64,000 nucleotides of DNA from Ignavibacteriales bacterium. GTDB taxonomy: Bacteria > Bacteroidota > Ignavibacteria > UBA10030. Under the pieces are notes generated by a model. That model was given only the letters and a program-made list of their open reading frames with translations, made no database searches and was not told where the DNA came from. A program made the translations under genes and the position numbers. The DNA lies in assembly GCA_026390595.1 (NCBI GenBank), contig JAPLFQ010000010.1:62001-126000 (forward strand), in the 5' to 3' direction. Numbering within the stretch: position 1 is the stretch's first letter; the number at the start of each line of letters is the position of its first letter. Positions 8,254 through 16,400 of the stretch are shown here, in pieces.

Positions 8254-8841
8254 ATGGATAACTTAAGTCAGTGGTTGCTCGTGCTCGGAGGTATCCTCGG
8301 TGGTGTTGCTACATCCGTGCTCGCCTACATCGCTTGGAGAACTTGGAAAAAGCAGCAGGCCAAACACGTCCTGAAACTCTTTGTTTCAATCCAGATGAAC
8401 AATCTCCAACCAAATGAGTATGAAGAGATACACCGAAATGTCTCAAAGACTATTGATATAATAGAAGGACTAAATCGAGACGTCAAGGTTTATTGGTTCA
8501 ACAAGAAATATCCCTCTCACCATATTGTATCCAGAGATGACATCAATATTGATGAGTACATGATGGCAATCGACAACTGCGATCACTTCCTCGCTGTAAT
8601 TCCAGAGAAGGTCCACAGCAGCATTTTCTTTGAGTCGGGATACGCTCTTGCCAAAGGAAAGGGCTGCTATTTCTTTACGCCCTTGAATAAGCAAGTACTT
8701 CCTAGCATCATGGAAGGATCCTCCGACGTGTATACAAATGCGAAGAAGGTGGTTTATGATGGGATGCCTGATTTCATTCATAAGTTTGTCCAGTTGGTTC
8801 CCCATTTACATTTATCAGCCGATGGAATGCAGATAAATTGA
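8254..8841 (+). CDS. Membrane-anchored nucleoside deoxyribosyltransferase/TIR-like protein
   Basis: A 195-residue protein with one N-terminal membrane helix (residues 7-29, WLLVLGGILGGVATSVLAYI) and a cytoplasmic Rossmann-like domain. The domain has a first strand FVSIQMNN, a polar linker, VYWFNKKYPSH, IDNCDHFLAVIPEKVHSSIFFESGYALAKGK and CYFFTP. The order strand - helix - 'DNCDHFLAV' - ExGxAxxxGK is the nucleoside 2-deoxyribosyltransferase/TIR-related layout, with the Glu of FESGYA as a candidate catalytic residue. Proteins of this fold can cleave NAD+ or nucleosides, and membrane-tethered versions occur as abortive-infection effectors; that role here is inference. About 250 bases separate it from the hydrolase, and a strong terminator follows. 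Confidence 0.55.
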   Translation: MDNLSQWLLVLGGILGGVATSVLAYIAWRTWKKQQAKHVLKLFVSIQMNNLQPNEYEEIHRNVSKTIDIIEGLNRDVKVYWFNKKYPSHHIVSRDDINIDEYMMAIDNCDHFLAVIPEKVHSSIFFESGYALAKGKGCYFFTPLNKQVLPSIMEGSSDVYTNAKKVVYDGMPDFIHKFVQLVPHLHLSADGMQIN

Positions 8842-8875
8842 GCATCAGATCAGTTCAGTGGTGCTGATCCGAAAA

Positions 8876-8905
8876 AAAAGCAGCCAGCAACATTTGGCTG
8901 CTTTT
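8876..8905. terminator. Bidirectional intrinsic terminator
   Basis: AAAAGCAGCCA, an 8-base loop, then TGGCTGCTTTT: a perfect 11-bp stem with A-tract and T-tract on its two sides. It lies between the convergent genes ending at 8841 (plus) and 8911 (minus) and can end transcription in both directions. Confidence 0.85.
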
Positions 8906-8910
8906 CTATT

Positions 8911-9372
8911 TCACGTCAACCGTGTCCGCTGAATGAACAGAGTCGTCGCCAGCTTCTGGATCTCATCATTCGAGAATTGGATGCCTGAATCCCTTACGAT
9001 ATCAACAGCATCACGAACAGACTGAAAAAGAAGTTCTTTCAGATTATCCTTTCGTTGTGATTCCGGTTCCGGCGCCTTGCCCAGAATCGACAGTTCCAGC
9101 CTCGAACTTCCTTTCTTCCCATTCGGTACACGCTTGAGAGCAAATTCACTTCCAACTCCGAGCTGCTTCTCCTCGATGATCGAATGGATCTCATCTGTCG
9201 CAAACAGGCTGCGAGTCTCTCCGGTCTCCAAGTCCTTGACGCTATAGAGATAGAATTTTCCAAAACTGCTCTGTCCAGCGTAGACTGGCTTGAGGATTTT
9301 GAACCGGGCTTCTTGGTTCAGCTCAAGCTCAACCTTCGGTGGGTTGTTGCCATTTCCGTTATTTTGTCCCAT
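8911..9372 (-). CDS. Unknown phage/plasmid-type protein next to Gam
   Basis: A 153-residue soluble protein I do not recognise. The start at 9372 has AAAGGAAAC seven bases upstream; longer ORF starts are not supported. The N-terminus is Asn/Gly-rich (about eight residues), followed by a beta-rich core (FKILKPVYAGQSSFGKFYLYSVKDLETGE) that could be an OB-like or single-strand-binding fold, and a helical C-terminus. It overlaps the end of the Gam-like gene by 14 bases, so the two are translationally linked. Position at the end of a Gam/ligase operon suggests a DNA-recombination accessory role. This is context only. Confidence 0.6.
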   Translation of the reverse strand: MGQNNGNGNNPPKVELELNQEARFKILKPVYAGQSSFGKFYLYSVKDLETGETRSLFATDEIHSIIEEKQLGVGSEFALKRVPNGKKGSSRLELSILGKAPEPESQRKDNLKELLFQSVRDAVDIVRDSGIQFSNDEIQKLATTLFIQRTRLT

Positions 9373-9895
9373 TGCCGTTTCCTTTCGTGAGTTGATATGA
9401 GAAATTGATTGCAGCCGGGATGAGCTTGGTACCGAGAGGAATATCACCCGATGACTTGATGTGTGCTGCGATGGCCTGAAGATCAGGCTCGTGTTTCTCC
9501 GGAGTCGTCCTAAGGAAGCCATACCGAGGAGCGATCTTCATGAAGACAGCCATGTTGTCGATTTCGATCTTGTCTCGACCTTTGCGAAGTGCGAGCGTTC
9601 CGTGTGGTAACCGAAGGGTCTTTTCACCGGTTTGTTCGGATTGCACGCGCCAGAAGCTCTCAACGTTGAAGAGAAGCCATGACCGCTTTTTGTCCAATCG
9701 CTCAATCTCCGATTTGCGATACCGCTCGATGAGTTTGATTTCATCGTCAGCAAGCTTGTTGACATCATCCATCTGTGATTCCAGTTTCGCCACGGCCATT
9801 AGCAATTGATCTGCCTTCAGACGGTCCAGTTCAATCTTGACTTTGTGTTCCTTTTCCTCGACCTCTGCAAGCAACTCATCCATGAACGATGTCAT
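9359..9895 (-). CDS. gam: Mu Gam-like host-nuclease inhibitor / DNA-end-binding protein
   Basis: A 178-residue protein with a long N-terminal coiled coil (about residues 5-75, rich in Lys/Glu/Leu heptads) and the Gam core around LRLPHGTLALRKGRDKIEID. This is the pattern of Mu Gam, which is Ku-like and protects linear phage DNA ends from exonucleases. Several in-frame ATGs exist; 9895 is chosen because AGGAG lies just upstream and the start overlaps the stop of a tiny upstream ORF as ATGA. Together with the DNA ligase it points to an element that handles linear or broken DNA. Phage or integrative-element origin is well supported. Confidence 0.85.
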   Translation of the reverse strand: MTSFMDELLAEVEEKEHKVKIELDRLKADQLLMAVAKLESQMDDVNKLADDEIKLIERYRKSEIERLDKKRSWLLFNVESFWRVQSEQTGEKTLRLPHGTLALRKGRDKIEIDNMAVFMKIAPRYGFLRTTPEKHEPDLQAIAAHIKSSGDIPLGTKLIPAAINFSYQLTKGNGNGTK

Positions 9896-9978
9896 TTGTT
9901 TCTCCTCCATGCGATGATGGATTCGAGCGCTGTAAGCACGCTGCATAGAATCGCATACACGAATTTGAGATGTTTCAC
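9892..9978 (-). CDS. Small membrane-protein ORF (28 aa), GTG start
   Basis: A 28-codon ORF starting GTG with GGAGG six bases upstream. The predicted peptide is a single hydrophobic helix (FVYAILCSVLTALESIIAW) with a basic tail. Its start overlaps the stop of the preceding tiny ORF (GTGA) and its stop overlaps the Gam start (ATGA). This layout is hard to explain unless it is translated. Function unknown; a small phage membrane peptide is likely. Confidence 0.5.
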   Translation of the reverse strand: MKHLKFVYAILCSVLTALESIIAWRRNK

Positions 9979-10064
9979 AGAACCCTCCATGTCTTAATGC
10001 CACTGGCGAGAGTTGCAAAAATGATGCGAAGTGCTCGCCAGATACGTTTCCAGTTGATATTCAT
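9975..10064 (-). CDS. Small basic/hydrophobic ORF (29 aa)
   Basis: A 29-codon ORF starting ATG with AAAGGAG six bases upstream. The peptide begins MNINWKRIWRALRIIF, an amphipathic basic helix. An alternative in-frame ATG at 10070 is too close to the ribosome binding site. Its stop overlaps the GTG start of the next tiny ORF, forming a coupled series into Gam. No homologue is known to me. Confidence 0.4.
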   Translation of the reverse strand: MNINWKRIWRALRIIFATLASGIKTWRVL

Positions 10065-10066
10065 TG

Positions 10067-10198
10067 TCATCTCCTTTGAAATAGAATGAAGCCGCCGCCG
10101 ATCATCACCCCTACGGTTTGAGGTTTAGAGTGTGTCTTTGGCGGCTCCAGATTATTGTTCGTTCTGATACCATCTGCACTGATGCCGGTCTTTGTCAT
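10067..10198 (-). CDS. Small ORF overlapping ligase 3' end (43 aa)
   Basis: A 43-codon ORF beginning inside the ligase gene in another frame and ending just before the next tiny ORF. It has a polar N-terminal part and a short hydrophobic C-terminal segment (VGVMIGGGFILF) followed by two arginines. There is no convincing ribosome binding site. It would fill the otherwise empty gap after the ligase, but the evidence is only continuity and the membrane-like tail. Confidence 0.25.
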   Translation of the reverse strand: MTKTGISADGIRTNNNLEPPKTHSKPQTVGVMIGGGFILFQRR

Positions 10199-11054
10199 TG
10201 CGCATACCAGCAAATTGTGGATGGCGAATCGCCCCACTCTTTAATCTCTCCATTCCTTTGATCATGACAACCTTCCCGATGTAATTGTTAGGACGGAGGG
10301 ACATATCCGCGCGCTCTGCATCGGACATTCCAGACGCCTGCCCCAATTCGGTGAGCTTGCCGTCCACATATTGCCCGAAGATCATGGCACCGATACGGTC
10401 GTTGAACTTGCCCTTTCCTTTTGTAAATCCCATCACCACACAGTCGAACGTCGCTGACTTCTTTGCCTTGAGCCAGTTGTTGGCCGGCCTGCCACCTTGC
10501 ACATACAGAGCGTCGAGGCGTTTTAACATGATTCCTTCACCACCTCGTGAGAGCACGGATTCATACAGACTCCATTTTCCCTTGGCCGTAAAAGCCCACG
10601 GAAGGAAGATCACGTACGGCGATTGCAATGCGCCATTCAGAATATCCAGGACGGCAATTCTCTCTCGCAGCGTTTTGTGTGACAGATCCTCACCCCGATA
10701 TCTCAGAACATCGAACACAAATGCCTTTACCTGTCCGTATGTCCTGCCCACCTCACGGCTGTGGATAGCTCCAGACAGGCTCGCAGCATCGACCCCAGGT
10801 GCCAATATTTCTGTGTCGAGGACTGTGTTCGCAAGTTGTGGAAATCGTAGCGACGCTAGATGAGGAAGTGCAGCGGTCTTTTCCAGTGGCCTCGTTGGAT
10901 CCTCCACCCCAGCGCTTCGAGAAAAAATCCTCAGTCCGGTCTTTGTGACATGGGCAATACAGCGCATCCCGTCCAACTTCTCTTGAGCTGCATAGTTCTC
11001 GTTGCAGATGAGCCAATTGAGATGATCTTGGTTCTTGATCCCTTGAGCGTTCAT
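10152..11054 (-). CDS. ATP-dependent DNA ligase
   Basis: A 300-residue phage-type ligase that seals nicks using ATP. The adenylated lysine is K26 in EKLDGMR (motif I), with FVFDVLRY (motif III), EGIMLKR (motif IV) and NWLKAKK (motif V). A C-terminal OB domain follows (TFDCVVMGFTKGKGKFNDRIGAMIFG...). The length fits compact viral ligases without extra N-terminal domains. The gene starts nine bases after the WGR gene. The WGR protein and Gam beside it suggest an element-encoded DNA end-joining or repair set. No clear ribosome binding site precedes 11054, so coupling to the WGR gene is likely. Confidence 0.92.
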   Translation of the reverse strand: MNAQGIKNQDHLNWLICNENYAAQEKLDGMRCIAHVTKTGLRIFSRSAGVEDPTRPLEKTAALPHLASLRFPQLANTVLDTEILAPGVDAASLSGAIHSREVGRTYGQVKAFVFDVLRYRGEDLSHKTLRERIAVLDILNGALQSPYVIFLPWAFTAKGKWSLYESVLSRGGEGIMLKRLDALYVQGGRPANNWLKAKKSATFDCVVMGFTKGKGKFNDRIGAMIFGQYVDGKLTELGQASGMSDAERADMSLRPNNYIGKVVMIKGMERLKSGAIRHPQFAGMRNDKDRHQCRWYQNEQ

Positions 11055-11062
11055 CGGCCAGA

Positions 11063-11338
11063 TTACGGGAACATCAGTCTTTTTTTTTCTGCAGTGGCTG
11101 GTACAGGCTCACCATTCTGCGTGACGACGATATAGCCCTTCTTCCGTTTCTGATTCAGCTTCTTCTGGAACTCCTCATTGGCTTCTGCCTTGTTATCGCC
11201 ATCGTAGATGATCGAGACCTTGGGAGCCTGGCCAATTGCTCCATACAAGGCCTTCACCGTGAATCGGCCATTGTTTTGCAAGGGGTGAAATTCATAGAAC
11301 TTGTTGTGGCCCCCAGTCGTGCATTCAAGCCGTATCAT
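11063..11338 (-). CDS. Stand-alone WGR domain protein
   Basis: A 91-residue protein. FYEFHPLQNNGRFTVKALYGAIGQAPKVSIIYDG matches the WGR domain pattern (aromatic strand, GRF/V, YGxIG). WGR domains bind DNA ends in PARPs and are fused to bacterial ligases. Here the domain is free and immediately upstream of a ligase, so it may act as a separate DNA-binding partner. The start at 11338 has GAGGAGAAC upstream, and the longer frame from 11404 is not supported. Confidence 0.7.
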   Translation of the reverse strand: MIRLECTTGGHNKFYEFHPLQNNGRFTVKALYGAIGQAPKVSIIYDGDNKAEANEEFQKKLNQKRKKGYIVVTQNGEPVPATAEKKRLMFP

Positions 11339-11452
11339 AGTTCTCCTCTCGTAAACTGGAAACGCCCCAACATTCAAAAGACAATGCAAGGCCGAGCTTG
11401 TCACTGTCCAAGCTGAATGAAGGAGCGTTTCGAATTGAATGGAAAAGGTGGG

Positions 11453-12421
11453 TTAGTTCTTGAGGTAGTCTTCGGCGAGAGAGAAAGCCCGTTGCTTGAG
11501 CTTTTCCCCAGACCCAAACCACATACTCTTCAGGCGTTTGCTCGGATCCTCTGTAGTGCTGACGTGATCCACCAGCTCGGTCACGGCATTGTATGCGCCG
11601 AACAGAGTGCCCCGGTGCATTGTTGCGTCGCGCTGTGTTGCGTGGATATCCAGGATCTTTTTGCGAAGGTTTTCTGTCCGGGTGTAGCTCTCCGCTTCCG
11701 GATTGTCCGGGATGAGTGTTTTCACATATTGCATCAGTTCACGGTCCGTGACCTTCCGAAGCGCCATTCGATTGAACACGAAATCTAGTTGCTGAAAGAG
11801 ATGATTCGTGAGCCCGAGTAGCTTGTGTGCTTCTTCCAGCTTAGCAGGAGCGGTTGCTGTGTGCTTTATCCGGACTTCCTGCTCGGTGCCAGCGAGTGCG
11901 ACTGAAAGTGTATTTTGGCATACTACTCTTACAGGACTGAGCTTTATTCGGATGTGAGAGCTGCCGTCATGAGAGTTATAGAGCAGCAGGTATTTCTCGA
12001 TCAGATCATTTGACTTGCCGACTCGTATGTATCCAGGCAGCTTGGCTAGCAACCAGATCTTTTCGCCCTTGCCCAAGACTCCTCCGGTGTGATAAATCGC
12101 CTCATCACGGTCGACCAACGGATCGAAGAAGCTGAACGCATCGCGATTCTGTACCGGCTCGTAACGTGAACCAACAACTCCTAGGACTGTACCTGTGTCC
12201 AAGCGAACAGTCGCGAAATGATCAGGCACCAAAACACTCTGCCGGCTGATCTTTGTGAACAGAGGTCGCTTGATCACGTTGTAGTCGAGTCCTGCTGCTT
12301 CGATTGCTTGTGCAGCTGTGGCAGGGTCTGCCAGTTTTCGGCCTAGGCGATGCCAGGGGGTTTCCCCAAAATAGAACATGCTGGCTTGACCTGATTTGCC
12401 GACATAAAGATTGTGTGCCAT
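11453..12421 (-). CDS. DUF932 phage/plasmid-like protein
   Basis: A 322-residue DUF932 protein. The N-terminal MFYFGETPWHRLGRKL, the central VGSRYEPVQNRDAFSFFDPLVD and the SPVRVVCQNTLSVAL motif are characteristic. The family is widespread in phages and plasmids, and its biochemical role is not established. AAAGGAAAC precedes the start. It sits between the PUR protein and the WGR/ligase pair in the same leftward operon. Confidence 0.9.
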   Translation of the reverse strand: MAHNLYVGKSGQASMFYFGETPWHRLGRKLADPATAAQAIEAAGLDYNVIKRPLFTKISRQSVLVPDHFATVRLDTGTVLGVVGSRYEPVQNRDAFSFFDPLVDRDEAIYHTGGVLGKGEKIWLLAKLPGYIRVGKSNDLIEKYLLLYNSHDGSSHIRIKLSPVRVVCQNTLSVALAGTEQEVRIKHTATAPAKLEEAHKLLGLTNHLFQQLDFVFNRMALRKVTDRELMQYVKTLIPDNPEAESYTRTENLRKKILDIHATQRDATMHRGTLFGAYNAVTELVDHVSTTEDPSKRLKSMWFGSGEKLKQRAFSLAEDYLKN

Positions 12422-12448
12422 TGCTGTTTCCTTTCTTATGTGATCTGG

Positions 12449-12670
12449 CTATTGCATGATTGCAGCAGCCGCGTCGTTGACTGCCTTGCGGAACTCTTCG
12501 ATGGTCTCGCCGAAAACACGGATTGTCATCTTCTGTTTCTGGTCGCCGTCGATTTTCGATTCCGTTATGGAGAGATATTTGTTCCCGTTCTTCGCCTCTT
12601 TCAAATCCACGAAGTATGTCGTTCGGCCAGATCTAACCATGGTCGAATAGAGTGCGCTGTCGTTTGCCAT
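12449..12670 (-). CDS. Small PUR-domain (DUF3276-like) nucleic-acid-binding protein
   Basis: A 73-residue protein. GRTTYFVDLKEAKNGNKYLSITESK matches the PUR repeat (PurA/DUF3276 type) found in Bacteroidota and related phyla, which binds single-stranded DNA or RNA. AAGGAG supports the start at 12670; the longer frame to 12739 adds unrelated residues. It is the first gene of the leftward phage-type operon, so it could serve as the element's single-strand binder. A promoter is expected just upstream, near 12.7 kb. Confidence 0.7.
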   Translation of the reverse strand: MANDSALYSTMVRSGRTTYFVDLKEAKNGNKYLSITESKIDGDQKQKMTIRVFGETIEEFRKAVNDAAAAIMQ

Positions 12671-13435
12671 CTGGCTTCTCCTTATGATGATTGATGTAAC
12701 GCGGTCACACCCTCTTATACCATAAAATAGGGGACCCATTCTTCCAGAGAATGAGCCTCAACCCAAAGTAATGTTACATCAGATCCTATCGGCGGAGGTA
12801 CTACGACATAGATCCAGGAAGCAAACGAGCGAAGCAGGATGACCGCGGATTTCTACTGGGTGAAGTGAATCCTAAGATTTTTTTGGGTTTTGTAAATCGG
12901 ACCCTATTGGCGCGATGGTACCATCCGACCCGAGTAAGGTGTTTTCATTATTTTTTGTTTGGGTAAAATTGCGGCTATTTATGGTCGAGTGACGACGAGG
13001 GGATTAGAAAGCGTCACAAAAGGATGTCAAAAGGTGGGTGAAGCATTGTAGAAGTCTGACAGATGTGTCAGAAAAGGGTCGCCGAAATGTGACAAAAGCG
13101 TATGCATGCTAAACCATTGCGAATGGAAGAGTTGACCTTCAATTGAGATTAATTCCGAGAGAACTTTGGGCGAAGGACCGGAATTTTCATCGGAGGTGAT
13201 GAGACTAACGCGTCGAATGTGAACGCGGAAAACGATTTGGCACAATAACGCCCAACTTCCCATCAGGATTCGTTGCTATTAGGGCTTGTTTGGCGTAAAT
13301 TCTCACGAAATTCATTGACACCGACAGGCTGTTCATTCCTTAGAGACCGTTCTACGCCAAACAGCTGATCAGATTGCGTTCGAGTGGCGCTTGTAATCGA
13401 ATGTGTGCCTATTCTCAGGCAACTAGTGAAAATAA
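12671..13435. promoter_or_regulatory. Divergent regulatory region between phage-type operon and defence cluster
   Basis: About 765 bases without a gene separate the leftward operon (start 12670) from the rightward defence cluster (start 13436). Visible structure: a run of short direct motifs GTCACAAAAGG, GTCAAAAGG, GTCAGAAAAGGG and GTGACAAAAG between about 13011 and 13100; a palindrome TCTGACA-GATG-TGTCAGA at 13055-13072; and an 11-bp perfect inverted repeat TGTTTGGCGTA/TACGCCAAACA at 13287-13297 and 13353-13363. A TTGACA hexamer sits at 13315-13320 between the inverted-repeat arms, with no good -10. A regulatory role is inferred from position. Confidence 0.5.
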
Positions 13436-16400
13436 ATGCCAAGTGAAGTGATAAAACCTAATATGATTTTGAAGGGCCCAGCATTTCCCGAGGCTGTCCA
13501 GGTCATTGCTGTGATTCCCTTGGGCGGGAACCAAAAAATCATAGGAAAAGGTCTTACTAGTGGGCTCGTCCGCGAATATGTTTTCAACGATGCTCAGATC
13601 AGTAAACTGGACGTTAGCCCCGAAAGACAACCCTTCGACGGTGACCCGAACAAGTTTCGTTTGGGTGTCGAAGCTCTGCGGCTTGGCTTGGCGTATGAGT
13701 ATGATCCCTACTTCACACTTTCGATTGCACGGGTGGATCCCTTGCCTCATCAGCTGGAGGCCGTTTACGATTATTTCATCAAGCTTCCCAGGATCCGGTT
13801 TCTTCTCGCTGACGATCCAGGTGCGGGCAAGACAATTATGGCAGGTCTTTTGATCAAGGAATTGAAGATCAGGGGACTCGTGAAGCGGACTCTCATCGTC
13901 ACTCCTGCCAATCTTTCCTTTCAATGGCAACGGGAACTCAAAGATAAATTCCGTGAGAATTTTGAAGTCATACGGAGTGATGTTCTTAGGGCTAACTACG
14001 GCAGCAATCCCTGGCAAGAAAGAAATCAAGTCATTACATCTGTCTCATGGGTGTCCCGCATAGATGATGCTCGTGAGAGCCTTCTGCGTAGCCACTGGGA
14101 CCTCATCATCGTTGATGAAGCCCACAAGATGAGCGCATACAGTTCGGACAAGAAAACGCTCGCGTATCAGTTGGGCGAATCGTTGTCCCAGATGACCGAC
14201 CATTTTCTGCTGATGACGGCCACTCCGCACAAGGGCGATCCCGAAAACTTCTGTTTGTTCCTCGAACTCCTCGACAAGGATGTCTATGGAGATGTCAAGA
14301 GTCTAGAAGAGGCGATGCGTCGCAATTCCGCCCCGTTCTATCTGCGTCGGGTAAAAGAAGCGCTAGTCAGCTTCCCCAATCCGGATACTGGGGAAGTGAA
14401 GACCCTTTTTACCAAACGGTTTGTCCAGACAACAGAATTCCAGATCAACAACGATGAGTGGGAATTCTATGATGCGCTTACAAGGTACGTAGAGGACCAG
14501 TCTATTAAAGCTGCTGCGGATGATACTTCCAGGGGGCGAGCTCTTGGCTTCACCATGGCTATGCTCCAGCGACGGTTCGCTTCCAGCATATCTGCCGTAA
14601 GAAAGACTCTCGAACGGATGAAATCCAAACGAGAGAGGATTCTCGCAGATCCGGAAGAATACAAAAGAGAACTCGTCGCGAAGCGTTTGCCGGAAGATTT
14701 TGATGATTTGCCTGAGGAAGAGCAGCAAGAAATTGTGGCTCAACTCGAAGACGTGGTCGCCTCCATCGATCCTAATGAATTGAGGGAAGAAATTCTGCAA
14801 TTGGGATTGCTTATCGACCAAGCGAGGATTCTCGAAAAGAAAGAAGTTGAATCAAAGCTCGTAAAGTTGAAAGAGGTTATTTCTGAAAACGGGGTCTTCA
14901 AGGATCCGAAGATGAAGGTCCTCATTTTCACTGAGCACAAGGACACGCTGGACTATCTGGTTGGAAAGCTTCAGGAGTGGGGCTTGTCAGTCACACAAAT
15001 CCACGGCGGGCTGAAGATCGGTGATCGAGATACGCCGGGTTCCCGCATATACGCAGAGAGAGAGTTTAAGGAACAGTGCCAGGTGATGGTAGCAACAGAG
15101 GCTGCCGGCGAGGGGATTAACCTGCAGTTTTGCTGGTTCATGATTAACTATGATATTCCGTGGAACCCTGTGCGCCTCGAACAGCGGATGGGGCGAATCC
15201 ATAGATATGGCCAGGAGAAAGACTGTCTGATATTCAATTTTGTATCCACGAACACAAGAGAAGGGCGTGTTCTTCAGAAGTTGTTTGAAAGGTTGAAGAA
15301 TATTGAAGATGACCTAGATCCTAAGAAAACAGGTAAGATCTTCAATGTTTTGGGCGATGTTTTTCCAGCGAACCAATTGGAAAAGATGTTGCGAGAGATG
15401 TACTCCCGCAATTTGACTGAAGAGGTGATTAAAAGTCGTATCGTTGATCAGGTTGACCCGAATCGGTTCCGCAACATAACGAATTCTACTCTCGAAGGAC
15501 TGGCTAAAAGAGAGTTGAATCTATCAGCTATTATCGGAAGATCTGCAGAGGCAAAAGAACGCAGGTTAGTTCCGGAAGTCATCGAGGATTTCTTTGTAAA
15601 ATCGGCTCCTCACTCGGGAATCCACCCAAAGGAATCAAGCAAAGGGTCCCATGTTTACAGAATAGGTCGCGTTCCGCGAACTCTGTGGCCAACCGGAGAG
15701 TTGCTTGAACCACGGTTTGGGAAGCTTGGGAGAGAGTACAAGACAATTGCATTCGATAAGGAGAAGTTGATTGCCGATCCGACTCTCGATTGGATCACCC
15801 CGGGGCATCCTCTTTTTGAGACTGTCCGTGAGGATCTGCTGGGTAGAGTTCTGCCCGATCTGAAGAAGGGGGCTGTGTTTTTCGATTTGAACCGATCTAA
15901 ACCGGCCTGCTTGGATATACTCTCTGCAGCTATTCGAGATGGACGCGGCAATGTGCTCCATAAGCGTTTGTTTGCAGTCGAATCGAGCGCGGGTGTTTCT
16001 GATATTCGGCAGCCAACCCTGCTCCTTGACCTCATTCCCGCGTTGCCTGGCTACTCTGTTCCAACTGACTCAACCCTGCCGGATATTAGCACAGTTGAAG
16101 CAACGCTCGTGGAAAAGGCTTTGTATCCTTTGTTAAATGAGGTATCTGAACAGCGTCGAAAGGAGACCGACGTAATCGCAAGGCACATCGAGATCAGTTT
16201 GAACGAACTCATAAACCGTCAGAATCTCCGCCTCGCTGAGTTGGTGCAAAGGCAACAGGATGGAGATGCATCACCTTTGATGTCGGCCAACATCAAGACA
16301 GTTGAAAATTGGTTGGACGAGTTGAACGGTAGATTGGAGAGGCGGCGAGAAGAGTTGGAGAAAGAGAGACATTGTGCCATAAGCGATATTGTCCATCAGG

